The position numbers were made by a program, and so were the translations under genes. A stretch of DNA of 64,000 nt from Mastigamoeba balamuthi (lineage: Eukaryota > Evosea > Mastigamoebida > Mastigamoebidae), in contig CACRSC010000036.1 in NCBI GenBank assembly GCA_902651635.1, positions 132,299-196,298 of the forward strand. Direction: 5' to 3'. Below, piece by piece: positions 1 to 11,000 of this stretch. Position 1 is the first letter of the stretch. Each line of letters starts with the position of its first letter. The notes beneath the pieces are model-generated. The model was not told the DNA's origin and made no database searches. It was given only the letters and a program-made list of their open reading frames with translations.

Positions 1-35
1 CACAGGAGGGGGCGGGAGACGATGGGAGCTCGCAC

Positions 36-785
36 CTTCGCCCCAGGAGATGGCGGATTCCCACGAGCGGGGCCTCGTCGAGTCAAAAACAATCAAAACG
101 GCCTCGGCTTCCCTGTAGTACATCGGGGTCTGCCCCGCGCGTGCTCCGTGAGTGCGGTCATGGGAGTTATTCGCCCCCTTGAAAGGAAAAACAATTGATA
201 TTGAGGTTCAAATTAAAGGCCTAACCAAGGCAGAGAACACCCGAATTGGTGGTCCAGAAAGCAAATGAGGCAGAGACGGAACTCAAATCCGTTGGAGAAC
301 CAACCGTAAAAGCATCAAAAAACAACCAACAAAAGAATGGAGTGAGAACCGAATGATCAGCAACGCTCGAGCTGTCCTGCAATAACTGATCAGGACGTTC
401 CCTTGGGCAAGCAGGCATGCAATCGCAAGCACGAGGAGGCAAAGAGAAAGGAGGGAAGGGAGGAGGAGTGGGGGAATAGTACGAGGGCACGGAAGCGCTC
501 CTGGCCGGCCGTGTCCCAGAGGTTCAGCTTGACCTCGGCGTCATCCACGCGCATGTGCTTGACCATGAAGCACGCGCCGATGGTCGACTCGCAGCTCTCG
601 ACAAAGACGTTCTTGACAAAGCGCAGCGCGATGGCGCTCTTGCCCGCCCCGCTGTCGCCCAGCAGCGCCACCTTGGCCTCCACGCGCCGCGGGCTCACGG
701 GGCACTCGCCCTCGGTCGTCGCCGTCGCCGTGTAGTGCAGCGTCAGCCTCCGCGGCCGCGTCGCCCTCTGCATCGACGGGCCCAT
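36..785 (-). CDS. Rab-family small GTPase, 3' end beyond the window
   Basis: Membrane-traffic GTPase of the Ras/Rab superfamily. Exon 1 (785..483) encodes the P-loop GDSGAGKS, the switch I segment around STIGA and the switch II motif WDTAGQERFRAL. Exon 2 (129..36) continues directly with TPMYYREAEAVLIVFD, as Rab proteins do, and ends at a GT donor. The NKxD and SAK motifs and the prenylated tail lie past base 1. The intron (130..482) is GT-AG. ATG at 785 is preferred; the upstream in-frame codon at 797 is GTG. RFRALTPMYYR resembles the Rab5/21/22 group, but the subfamily call is weak without the rest. The ATG lies only 27 bases from the stop of the next gene on the same strand, so the 5' UTR must be very short or overlap that gene. 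Confidence 0.85.
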
Positions 786-812
786 CACTGCAGCCACAAC
801 AGCGCCGGGTTA

Positions 813-1985
813 TCAATTGACTGCGGGCGGGCCGTCGGTTCTCGCGCCTTGCAGCTCGGGTTTCAGGGTGTCAGAGACGACGATCGTGACGGGCTCGGGG
901 CCCAGGGCGAGGGCGAGCCTGCGGACGAGGGCGGGGGGCAGCAGGGAGACGGGGCTGGCGGCGCCTGCGCGCGGGTGCGTGCCGAGGAGCAGCGCGTCGA
1001 CAAGGCGGCGGTGGCGAGAGCCGAACGAGACGCGGCTGGGCACGAACGTGTGCTCGAGCTCCTCGGCCGTGGGGAACACCAGCAGGTCCCGCAGGCCCGG
1101 GTCGCACGCCTGGCACTCGGACACGGTGTCCACAACGACCTGTGCGTTTGTTGCCGTGACGTGAGCCAAGTGGTGCATCCATCCCGGTGGGGAGCATGGG
1201 AATCTAGATTCCAAGGGTGTTGGAATCTGTGGGAGATTCCAAAATACCTCGTTGACGCGGCCGCCCATGGCGGCGTATCGGACGCACGTGCAGACGTTGG
1301 ATACGCTGACGCGGGTGACGTCAGCGCGAATCAGCCGCAGCCCCGCGCCGATCATCTCCGAGACGGTGCGCTCCATCCCCCTGCGCGCCGCGCGCGACAG
1401 CTGCTCCTCGGTGGCCTCGGCCCCGGCGGCCACCAGCGCCGCCCCCGCCACGTCATCCGTCCGCGAGATCAGCGTCTCTGCCAGTGACGTCACCAGGTTC
1501 CCGGCGCCCTCGTCGCGCAGCCGGCGGACCAGGAACCGCGCCACGTCACCGGCGCGCGACGCCGACGCGCCCTCTGACGTCACCGCTGATTCCAGAAACC
1601 GGCAGACGCGCTCGGGAGGCGCCCGCGCGCGCGAGACGAGGACCTCGGTTATGACGTGTTCTGACGTCATGTTGCGGTTCTTGGCGCCGCGCGCGACCTC
1701 GGCCTCGTCTGACGTGTCGCCGGCGCGCGCGCCGAGGAAGAAGTTCTCCGCCGCGCGCGCAAAGTCGAAGCCGAGGCGCTCGAGGCCGTCGGCGGCCGAT
1801 GACGTGGCGTGGGGGTCGTCGGCGCGCGCCATGAGCGACGCCACGAGCAGCGCGCGCTCCTCGCGGCGCTCGCACTCGTCGAGGGCCGAGAGGCGCGTGG
1901 CGGGCGCGAGCGTCGTCGTCGCCCGCGTCACCGGCGCCGGCGCGCTGCTGCTGCTGGCGTCGGCGAGCGTGTCGGTGGCCGCCAT
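813..1985 (-). CDS. Ankyrin-repeat-like protein, unrecognised
   Basis: Two exons, 1985..1248 and 1139..813, give 354 residues in one frame across a GT-AG intron. The middle holds alternating small helices with ankyrin-like units, such as VAAGAEATEEQLSRAARRG and CVRYAAMGGRVNEVVVDTV, the latter created by the splice. The C-terminal third has an LLPPALVRRLALAL stretch that faintly recalls a SOCS-box helix. The N-terminus is Ser/Ala/Thr rich and probably disordered. ATG 1985 was chosen because residues upstream in the open frame look like non-coding translation. No catalytic motif is visible, so a binding or scaffold role is an inference. It shares strand and close spacing with the Rab gene downstream. 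Confidence 0.55.
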   Translation of the reverse strand: MAATDTLADASSSSAPAPVTRATTTLAPATRLSALDECERREERALLVASLMARADDPHATSSAADGLERLGFDFARAAENFFLGARAGDTSDEAEVARGAKNRNMTSEHVITEVLVSRARAPPERVCRFLESAVTSEGASASRAGDVARFLVRRLRDEGAGNLVTSLAETLISRTDDVAGAALVAAGAEATEEQLSRAARRGMERTVSEMIGAGLRLIRADVTRVSVSNVCTCVRYAAMGGRVNEVFWNLPQIPTPLESRFPCSPPGWMHHLAHVTATNAQVVVDTVSECQACDPGLRDLLVFPTAEELEHTFVPSRVSFGSRHRRLVDALLLGTHPRAGAASPVSLLPPALVRRLALALGPEPVTIVVSDTLKPELQGARTDGPPAVN

Positions 1986-2531
1986 CTGGTGCGCCCGCGG
2001 AGCGTGTGCGAGGGAGGGGGGGAGTTGCAGCGGGTGTGTTGTGACGCGGTGGTTGCGGTGTTGTTTTTGGTGGTCTTGCGTTGAGAAGCGTGAACGCGAA
2101 CGGGCCGGAGCAGCGAAAACAACAAAGGAAAGTGTCACAGACGTCAGCAGAACAACGGCAGATATTTGGTGTGTTTTCCCCCTTCCGGATGCGGGAGCAT
2201 GACGTGCCCCGGGAAATGCTGGGACGGCATTTCCCCTCATTGGCGATATCTCAGCCATTCAGATATTCTCGGAATTCAGGGAGCCGGATTTGGGTAGCCT
2301 TCATCCGCCTTGGGTCTGGGCTTCGGGGAGTGTTCTACGGGATTGTCCCCCGCTTCTCCGAGATTGTACAAGCCCTTCTGCGCCCTTCCGCAACCCGCGG
2401 CTGGGGACCGTAAGATCGCCAAAAATCTCAAGATCCCGGAATCAAGATATGAGGTATCTCCCCCCGCCCCGAAAGGGAGGATGAGTGGTTGAACTCCGAA
2501 GGGGCAATTTGCCGCCCATTTCCCCGGAAGC
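1986..2531. other. Intergenic region, no gene seen
   Basis: About 545 bases between two genes transcribed leftward. It should hold the promoter of the ankyrin-like gene and the 3' end region of the next gene. No open frame with coding-like composition and no repeat was recognised. Confidence 0.4.
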
Positions 2532-3757
2532 CTAGTTCGGCTGTTGGGAGAGCGCGTCACGCGTCTTGGGCCTCTTCTCCGGACGCTCGTGCTGGTCGTC
2601 GTCGGGTCCCGTGAACTCCTTCCACCTGATCGAGTTTGGCGCCGGTTTGTACGCCGATTTCGCTGCCAGAGCGACCGCCTCGGACGCCACCCTCGCCACC
2701 TGCACCCCGCTCTCGCCGCATATGGACAGAACTATGCACACCCTCCCGCCCAGATGCAGCCGCGACGAGTTGCAGTGGCTGCCAGAGACGCACGCGGCAG
2801 AGAATTCGGTTAGGAGAAGCGAAAATGAAACAAAGACCGAAAGACAGTGGTAGTGGGCGCACGAAATGCAGTTGAAAAACGTTATGGCTCGGTGCAACGG
2901 CGCGCTCTCCGGGGTTGTCTCGCCAATCTCTCTCGAGACGGAGAGGATCGGCTTCCCTTTTGGAACGCAGCAGCGCGTGCACGGTGCCAGCGCTGTTTTC
3001 CGGGTATCAATACCGTTGAGTAAAAAGCGAAAAAAAGAGTGCGGAAAAGAAGGGTCCTGCTCACGCTCGCCGTTCTCGTCGCCCTCGAGGTGGACTGTGG
3101 CTCGTAGACCAGCCTCTCTGACGTGCTCCGCGGTGACGGCGTGCTCGCTCATCCAGTCACGGTGCGCCTGGAACGTGATCTAACACAGCCGGGATGAACA
3201 ATCAGCGCCCCTTCACAAATAAAAACGCGATACACCCAATGAGGGCAAGCAGTGCGTGGATGCAGGAGGTTATCCTTCACTCTCCTCTGGGCCTCTGGCA
3301 TGCGCGGGGGCAGGGGGACCCCCGTCGCAGGTACTGCCCGCGCGGTATGGCTGTGGTGGGGGGGAGGGACGTGTTGGGGGAACAAACAGTGGTAGTGGGG
3401 GGGCCGCAGTGTTGGTGACCTGAAAGGGGACACCCCTGTACACACGCTGTGTGGAGACGAGGAGGTGCGGAATGCTGGGCTCCATGTTGCAGCCCCGGGG
3501 AGGGCAGGATGCGCGCGCAAACAGGGGCACCGGGGACGCGGCGGCAGCGCGCGAGGGGGGAGGCAAACGACGGAGCGGAGCAGTGGCGATGACGCCCAGG
3601 TCTTGCCCGTTGCGGGACTGTGGCTCTGATCGCGGAGGATAGAAGCCGAATGTCGTTTTTCATTAAACCGATAGCTGTACATCAAAAGCCGCGTAATTTT
3701 CTGTTCCTTCCCGGTTACCCGAAATGTCACATTTGCCTGAGCGCCGGTCCACGACAT
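2532..3757 (-). CDS. Unrecognised multi-exon protein
   Basis: ATG 3757 opens a 13-codon exon (3757..3719) that ends at a GT donor. It joins in frame to an exon at 3179..3065 reading ITFQAHRDWMSEHAV and on to TVHLEGDENGE. The 3' part, ending at TAG 2532, reads like a real protein tail with a charged end (TGPDDDQHERPEKRPKTRD). The splice that links the middle exon to this tail is not certain, because the two most obvious acceptors (near 2790 and 2690) leave conflicting phases. An extra short exon near 3000 would solve this. No family was recognised. The coordinates give the outer limits of the gene. Confidence 0.4.
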
Positions 3758-4214
3758 CCGGGAGGTCCGAGCCGCGTCCGCGGCGCGCGTCCGACGTCGT
3801 TACGCCCGCGGGCTGTCTGCGCCGCAAAGCTGCTAGAAACTTCCAGCCTTGTCGCGAAAATGTAGCTTCTCCAGGTTAAAATGCGGTGGTTATCGGCGGA
3901 TCGAGGCAGGACGCCACCCCTGCCTCCAGCTGCCTCTGCAGCCGCGCCGCCCATCCGTACCCCCACTCTCCCTACCGGCCTTCGTCCCCCCACCCCTGCG
4001 CTGGCTCCCGCAACATTGCCCCGCACGTGGCAAGTGCTATTCGTGCAGTTCCCCTGGGATTTGCCGCGAATTCAAGTGATCTCGCTGCGTGCCGGTGCGA
4101 GACCCGCCAAGTGCAGTGCGCGGTGGGCTGGGCAGCCCACGGCCACGGCGAGCGTAGCGAGTATTGTGCTGTGCCGGGGGGTGGTGTGCTGTATTGGGGT
4201 CCGCTTGCTGCTGC
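3758..4214. other. Intergenic region, no gene seen
   Basis: About 455 bases between two leftward genes, GC-rich and with scattered C-runs. It is the likely promoter zone of the gene ending at 2532 and the 3' flank of the 7-TM gene. No conserved frame was found on either strand. Confidence 0.4.
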
Positions 4215-4662
4215 CTAGGGTGTGACGAACATGTCCCTCGAGGGGCTGCCGAACTGCGGCGGCGAGACGCCAGGCGGCGCTGTGTGCAGGATGCCGTGCG
4301 CCTCGCCGGGGCTCGGGGACCCGGGGCTGTTCTGGCTGATGAGGTGCGGCGGTATCACGGCGGCCGGGCGGCCCTGTATCGTCTGCGCGCACGCCGTCTC
4401 GTATGCGTACTGCGCGGCCTCGTAGCTGATGGCGTCGCCGTCGTTGATCGCCGGCTGGTCCGCCGTGCCGTAGCGGATGATGCGGGGCGCGCTGTTCATG
4501 CTGCCCCCTCCGAACAGGTCCAGCAGGGCCCTCGCCTCTGGCGGCATCGGCTCCTGCCTGTTGTCCCTGTCCATCACCTGCGCGTCCCGTGCGTTTGTTG
4601 TGTTTGTTGCGTTTTGTTTGTTTTTGCCTCGTTGAGAACAGCGGGGCTGGGGGCAGGCAGGC

Positions 4663-4698
<36 letters not shown>

Positions 4699-5043
4699 CG
4701 CACGGCCTTGATGTGTGCGGTGAACTGCGTGCCGCGCTGGCTGAGCGAGTAGAAGACGACGAGGATGACCCACGTCGGCAGCGCGACGGCGCAGAGGTAG
4801 AGGATGATGACGAACGCCGACTCGCCCGAGCCGCCGCCCAGGAAGCTCCTGCAGCTCGACATCGAGCTGAACGAGACGCCAAAGACGAACTGCAGCAGCA
4901 GCACCATCACGCAGCTCGCCGTGTACACGTAGATGGTCACCACAAAGTACTTTCGTCTCTTCTGCGGCCTCCCCACGCTCGTCCTCGCCTGCGGGTTCCT
5001 GCCGCCGCCGCTCCGTCAGCCCGACCCGCTCGCTGGGGCTCGC

Positions 5044-5096
<53 letters not shown>

Positions 5097-6445
5097 GTGA
5101 CAGAGGGACAGAGAGACAGAGACACAGAGGGAGAGGACAGGTACGGACTTTGTGATGATGCGCCCAGTGACCACGAGGATGACCGCCAGGACGAGCTGCA
5201 CCGACGAGAACAGCGCCCACGAGAAGTCGACGCAGTCGCGCTGCTCCCCGGGCTCGAGCAGCCGCACGTTGACGCACTCGATCACCAGGAACACGACGCT
5301 GACGGCCAGCAGCAGCAGCGCCACTGGTATCACCACCCTGCGCGCAGGCAGCAGCAGAGAGCGCATTGCAGGCGCGGGCGCAAAGTGCGGTCGTTGGAAA
5401 ACGAACCCGCACGGGAGAAAAGCAACGGCCGAAGAGGGGACGCACGGACGGACGAATCGCGTGAGGCCGCGGACGCGCAGGGCGTAGAGCGAGAAGAAGT
5501 AGGCGACGACAATGAACATGACGTTCTCGATGAAGAACGCCACGTACGTCCACGTGTCGTCGTTGAAAAACGAGTAGTGCAGGATCACCACGCTGCGGGA
5601 CAGAGGCGGGGGGGAAAACCGAGCAAGCAAGCAAGGCAAGCAGCAAGCAGCAGCAAGGTCGGCAGCCAGCCAGCCAGCGATCCAGCAAGCAAGCAGGCCA
5701 GCAAGCCGTGGGGGTGACGGACGGGGGGGGTGGGGGGTGAGGAAAAAGTAGTAAAAAGAGAATAACTAATTAGACGGACAAGAGCTCGACGAGCGCGAGG
5801 TACATGAGCGACATCTTGTACGAGAAGAACTGGCCCGTCTTGCGTATGAGCACCAGCAGCTCGACCAGCGCCACGGCGAGCGTCAGCGCGCTGACGACGA
5901 CGATGAACGAGACCCTTGCAAGGGGCACCGGCACCGGCACCGGCACCAGCAGCAGCGTTTTCCCGCACACGTCAACAACGACCACCACACGCAACACAAC
6001 AACACCCGGCCACCCGTCAGCCAAGAGGGCGCACGGTCCGCAAGGGGGGGCCCCCGGGGGCAAGGGGGCTGTCCGCACGACGTGCACTCTGGGGGCCAGG
6101 CCAGCGGCAGGGGGGAGTCCGAAGGGCCGCGACAAGGCAATTCCGGGCAACGTGGCGCAGGCAAAAGTCAACGAGGGGATGCGACATTGCGGGGACCGAG
6201 GGGGGCGCAGGGGGGCACCGTTGGCATCGCGGTCGGCGTCGGCGCACTGCAGCAGCGTGTAGTGCGGCGAGAAGATGGTCTCGTCCGACGCCCGCGGCGC
6301 CGCCAGCTCCGAGACGGCCTGCTGCTGCTGCTGCTGCTGTCGGGGGAGGGGGGAGGACACAGCGCCACGTCAACGCAGGCAACCAAAAAGCCCCCAGGAG
6401 AAAAAGGGGGAAACCGCCCGGAAAGCCCTGTGCGGCGGGTACCAT
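4215..6445 (-). CDS. Seven-transmembrane protein, THH1/TOM1/TOM3-like
   Basis: Coding exons on the minus strand are 6336..6248, 5914..5780, 5592..5446, 5337..5145, 4988..4704 and 4577..4215, all phase-consistent. A first exon probably ends with a lone ATG at 6445..6443, directly followed by a GT donor. The product of about 404 residues starts with a Gln run and has seven hydrophobic helices, for example SFIVVVSALTLAVALVELLV, VAFFIENVMFIVVAYFF, VALLLLAVSVVFLVIECV and FVVTIYVYTASCVMVLLLQF. Its acidic/Pro-rich tail of about 120 residues is soluble. Helix spacing and the conserved middle recall the plant THH1/TOM1/TOM3 (GPCR-like) family of endomembrane proteins; this is by pattern, so another 7-TM family is possible. 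Introns carry (GA)n and (CAGA)n microsatellites beside the splice sites. Confidence 0.7.
4664..4698. repeat. GA microsatellite in an intron
   Basis: An almost pure GA run in the last intron of the 7-TM gene. On the coding strand it is a CT tract just downstream of the GT donor. Confidence 0.8.
5044..5098. repeat. GA and CAGA microsatellite in an intron
   Basis: A GA run passing into a (CAGA)n run inside the intron between 5144 and 4989 of the 7-TM gene. On the coding strand it forms a long pyrimidine tract before the acceptor. Confidence 0.8.
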
Positions 6446-6924
6446 GATCGCTGCGCGGGGGGTGTCGTCCACGGGCCCTCCGCTCCTCTCCGCCGGAAAT
6501 TGGGGGAGGAAAAACACAGCTCTCGGCGTCCCGGCGAAAGAGCAGCGGGGGGAGGGGGGGGAGAAGATAGAGAATCAGGGGCAGATTCCATCGTGACATC
6601 AGGGGGCTGTGGCGCGTATCTTTGGGCAAAAAAAGGTACACAGGGGGCGCCCGCTAAAACCCTCGGCCCTAAGGCACCCCTCCCCAGGCCCTCTGCGCGC
6701 ATCCCCTCTACCCGCCCCCTAGGCGACCCCCACCCAGGTCCGGGCCCGCGCGCCCTCCCCGCACCGCGGAACCGCCGCCCCCCGCCCGCCGCGCGCCAAA
6801 TACTGCCCGCCCCCCCTGAATTGAATTCGAATTGCACCAAACCAAAACTGCCGCTTTTTTTTCAAACGAGCGCCGCGTTCGACGGGTCTGAACTCGAACC
6901 CCGGCCTGTGCCTGCAGTGCAGGG
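6446..6924. promoter_or_regulatory. Divergent promoter region
   Basis: The 480 bases between the leftward 7-TM gene and the rightward talin-F0-like gene must hold both promoters. The right half is very C-rich on the plus strand (6660-6830) and ends with an A/T-rich block just before the ATG at 6925. No specific factor site was recognised. Confidence 0.35.
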
Positions 6925-7230
6925 ATGGCGAACGTGCTGGTGCTGCGGGTGAAGTTCCCGCAGTCGTACCCGATCATCTACAAGACGGTGCGGCTGGGCG
7001 GCGAGGTGCTGGTCCGCGACGCGCTGTCGACGATCGCGACGCAGTGCCACGTCGACCACATAACCGACGCGAGCCACTGCTGCCTGTACCTGCCGCCGAC
7101 GGGGACTGTGCTCGAGGACGAGAGACCGCTGGGGCACTACACAGACGCGCTGCGCGACGAGAGCCTCGAGTGCGTCGAGTACCGACTGCGCGACAGCCTC
7201 AAGCCCAAGAAAAAGTGCGAGATCTTGTGA
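6925..7230 (+). CDS. Stand-alone talin-F0-like ubiquitin-fold protein with CaaX-type end
   Basis: A single-exon protein of 101 residues. It has the ubiquitin-like beta-grasp pattern of the talin F0 domain: N-terminal strand VLVLRVKF, a helix around D34-ALSTIATQC, then CCLYLPPTGTVLEDERPLGH and a final strand near ECVEYRLRD. This parallels the talin F0 segment FGLFLSDD...GIWLEAGKALDYY...DTMEYRKK (family knowledge). The C-terminus is KPKKKCEIL: a polybasic stretch plus Cys-Glu-Ile-Leu, a CaaX box with Leu at the end, which usually favours geranylgeranylation. No FERM or rod domain follows and TGA stops it at 7230. The F0 domain of talin can bind Rap1, so a membrane-tethered Ras/Rap-binding or adhesion accessory role is inferred. 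Confidence 0.65.
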   Translation: MANVLVLRVKFPQSYPIIYKTVRLGGEVLVRDALSTIATQCHVDHITDASHCCLYLPPTGTVLEDERPLGHYTDALRDESLECVEYRLRDSLKPKKKCEIL

Positions 7231-8032
7231 CCTCTGCCCCTTTTCCTCGCCCCGCCTCGGGGGCCCCTTCTGCCACACCTCCCCCCCCTCACCACACATC
7301 ATCCTACCCCCCCGCCCGCCACCTCTACTCCCCGCCGCCGCCTCCTGACGTGTCAACTGTGATGGTCTCTTAAGAAACAACAATGAAGTCCGCAGCACCG
7401 CCCCCCACCTCTCCCCGCAAAGACGGCGCAGGGACGCGAGCGCTGCAGGGCGCTGTCAACTCGGTGGGGCCAGGGTGCAACTGCATCAGCGCGCGCGTGG
7501 GAAGGCGGGGGCCCCGGGCGAGCAGGGGGGATTGGGGGTTGTGGGGCCTATCTTGCCTATTGCGGTAGTGTATCCCGCGGGGCGTCCAGTTGTCCCACAG
7601 CCACAGCGGAACAGAACAGAACGGATCAGATCAGAACACGTACGGCAACCCACACAGCGCCCGCAGCGGCCGCGATCCCTCGGCGGGTTGCTGCTCCCGT
7701 TGGCAGATTGCCGGTGTGCTCGCATCACGGGGGGTGGGCGGCAGCAGAGCCAGCCCAGCCAGCAGCCCAGCAAACCACCGCCGCGGCCAAACACAACCTC
7801 CGGCGGCCCCCCAAATCAATTGCAGACGCCTCCACACAACGGCTGTGCCTCTGCCACTGACACACCAAAACAGGACATCTTCTCGGCTCTGCGAGCCATT
7901 CGCACTGGGACGCCACCGAACCCCGCGAAAGAGGGAGTGGGATACACACGAGACTGGCGAATCTGCCGCCATCGGGAAAATCCGCTGACAACCGGCGGCT
8001 TCACCGAAAAACAACCCCCCCGAACGAGACTG
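7231..8032. other. Intergenic region, no gene seen
   Basis: About 800 bases between two rightward genes. The first part is C-rich, and around 7735-7790 there are imperfect CAGC-type repeats. It should contain the talin-F0-like 3' UTR and the GH3 promoter. Long open frames here have no family signal. Confidence 0.4.
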
Positions 8033-11000
8033 ATGGTGTGGCAACACGTGCTCGGGGCCCTGTGCCTGGCCACGCTCTGCGCCAGCGGCCAGCTGGTGTG
8101 CAAGATCACGGAGACCCTGGGATGCTACACGGATGTGCGCGCCAGCGTCCTCTCGGGGCCCTCCAGTTCACGGAGCCCACACCCAGCCCCCCAGCAGCCC
8201 AAGATTTCTCTCCGCAGGGAGAAATATCCTCTCCTTTTCCTCGTTGCCAAAATATCTCGCCTCGGTTCCTTTTTCGTTGCACTGCAGGAATGCGCAAAAT
8301 TTAATTCAAAACACACCAACAGGACGGCGATGGCCGCCGCGCCCTGGGCGTCGCAGTGCAGAGGGACGACAGGGACCCCATGTCCCCCGAGCTCTGCGCG
8401 GCCAGGTGCGCCGCGCTGGGCCTCGAGCTCAGCGCAGTCGAGCGCGGCTTCCAGGCACGCCCCTCCCCACTATTTCCCAGATCTTTACCGATCAGCGCCG
8501 CAGTGCTACTGCGGCGACGGTTTCGCCGCCGGGTCCGCGCGGGTGGACACGTCCCAGTGCCGCGGGGCGCGGTGCACGGCCGACAGCTCCCGCTGGTGCG
8601 GGGCGGCGGGCCGGATGCTGGTGGGCCGCCACTCGTGCGCCGGCCAGCGCGTGCCGACGGGCCACGCCTGCCTCGACCCCCTCTCGCGCAAGCTACCCTT
8701 CTGCGACCCCTCCCTGCCCCTCGCGGCCCGCATCAGCGACCTCGTCTCTCGCCTGACGCTCAGCGAAAAGGCCGGGTACCGGGGGGCTTCCCCCCCGTCG
8801 GTTCTACTCCGGTTCTCACAGGCCACGGCCTGAAGGCTGCTGAGCCCGGACCCCAGCAAGGACACGTGCGCGTTTGTGGACCACGGGGTGGGGAGGCTGG
8901 GTGTGCCGGCGTACATGCACCTCGTAGAGACCAACACGGCCGTCGCCAGCGCGTGCGTGGCGCAGGGCAAGTGCGCGACCACGTTCGCGGCGCCGGCGAT
9001 GCTCGCGGCATCGTTCAACAGGAGCCTCTGGCGCGCCAAGGGCGCCGTCGTCTCGGACGAGATGAGGTCCTCGCTCACTGCCATCCCCCATCCGGGAGCG
9101 CAGCACTGACGGGGGTTCCCGGTTTGCTGCGTTTCTGTGCGATGCGTCTGTGCCATGTTCGGTTCCCGGTTTTCTGCGTTTCTGTGCGATGCGTCTGTGC
9201 CGCGTTCTCCGCGTTTCTGCATTGTGTTGCTGCTTGCTCTCTCGGATTCCGTGCGCGTTCCGCGCATGCGCGCTCTGCGCCATCATTCCTCATTGGCCCG
9301 TTGCCATTCTGTGGTTCACGTGCTGCGGTGGTCGTTTTTCCGGCCCCTTGGCGCATTTTTACTTGGTGGTTGCAGGGCGATGAACAACATCGGGTGGCAC
9401 AGGACGGTGCCCCCGCTGGGCGAGATGAAGATCGGGCTGGAGGGCTACGGCCCCAACATGAACCTCGTCCGCGGTGCGCGCGCTCTGGCCACCGCCGTCC
9501 CCCTACGCCTCTCACAACACCGCGTTGCCCCCCATACGAACCAGACCCTCGTTTCGGCCGCAACTGCGAGAGTGCGCACCTCCCTAGCCGCCGCCGCTCC
9601 TCGCTCTGCTCTGCCGCTCACCCCTCCGCCGTCAGTTCCGAGCGAGGACCCGCTGCTGACGGGCTCGTATGCGTCCGAGTACGTCCGGGGCCTGCAGGAC
9701 GGCCCCGACCCGCGCTACAAGAAGATGATCGCCGGCCTCAAGCACTTCGCCGCCGTCCGCTGACGTCTCCGCCCTCGCCTTCGCAACGCTGACCAGCCCG
9801 CCCCCCGCGGCCCCCAGTACTCGGTGGAGAAGGACAGGGAGGCGTTCAACGCGGTGGTGTCGACGTTTGACCTGTGGGACTCGTACCTGCCGCACTACCG
9901 CATGGCCTTTGTCGAGGCGGGCGCGCTGATGGTCATGTGCAGCTACAACGAGATCAACGGCGTCCCCGCGTGCGCCAACGCCCGCACGCTGCACGACGTG
10001 CTGCGCGTGCGCTGGGGGCTCGCCGACGTGCTCGTGGGCTCGGACTGCGGCGCCGTCAACGACATGATGCAGAGCTACGCGTTTGCCGACAACGCGTCCG
10101 ACGCGGCGGCCAAGTCGATCGCCGCGGGGCTCGACCAGGAGCTGGGCACCACGTTCTTCACGAGGGGCGGCGGCATCGAGCAGGCCGTGGCCTCTGGCGC
10201 CCTCTCGGAGCGCGCCGTCGACGAGTCCGTGCGCCGCGCACTCCACAAGAGGTCCGTCCGCTTCTTCCCGCGTCTCAGTGGGAGGTAGCAATTGCTTTCG
10301 TCGGGGGAAGCCTCAGGATGAAACCGTACTTCATAACCTGGATGAAAACCGTGATGACAGCGTTTATGTAGGATCAATTGAAATTGATCCTCCGGCCATG
10401 AAAAGGACCAGAAATCGCCTCTTGAGAACACAACAATTGATCCAAGACTGCCATCGCAGGTTCGTGACCGGGCAGTTTGACCCGATCGAGGGCCAGGAGT
10501 ACACGACGTACGGCCTCGAGCGCATCGCGGCGCCCGCGAGCCAGCAGACGAACCTCGAGGGCGTCCTGCAGGGCCTCGTGCTGCTCAAGAACAGCGGGCC
10601 CGTCCTGCCCCTCGCCCGCGGCTCGCGCGTCGCCGTCGTCGGCCCGCACGCTGTCAGCCGCGCGGGGCTCCTCGAGGACTACGCCGGCGACCAGCAGTGC
10701 TACGGCGGCGGCCACGACTGCATCGTACCGCCTCTCCCACCGTTTCTCTCTCTGTCTCTCTGTCTCTCTCTCTCTCTATCCGTCGACGTCTCAGCGGTTC
10801 TGGTGCCAACTGCGCAGCCGACGATCGGCGAGTGGATGACGAGGCTCAACGTCGGGGGCACGACGCTCGTTGCCAAGGGCGTGGACATCAACAGCACAGA
10901 CCAGTCGGGCATCAGCGTGCGCGTCTCACTCCCCGGGCCCAGCGGTTCTCGTGCCCTTCTCTCTCTGAGCCCGACGCGGTGGAACGCTCTCGCTGCAGGA

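Noticed and set aside
1300-1700. Cluster of TGACGT/GACGTCA words
   Set aside because: They lie inside the coding exon of the ankyrin-like gene and follow from its Asp-Val and Thr-Ser codons, so they are not evidence of a promoter.
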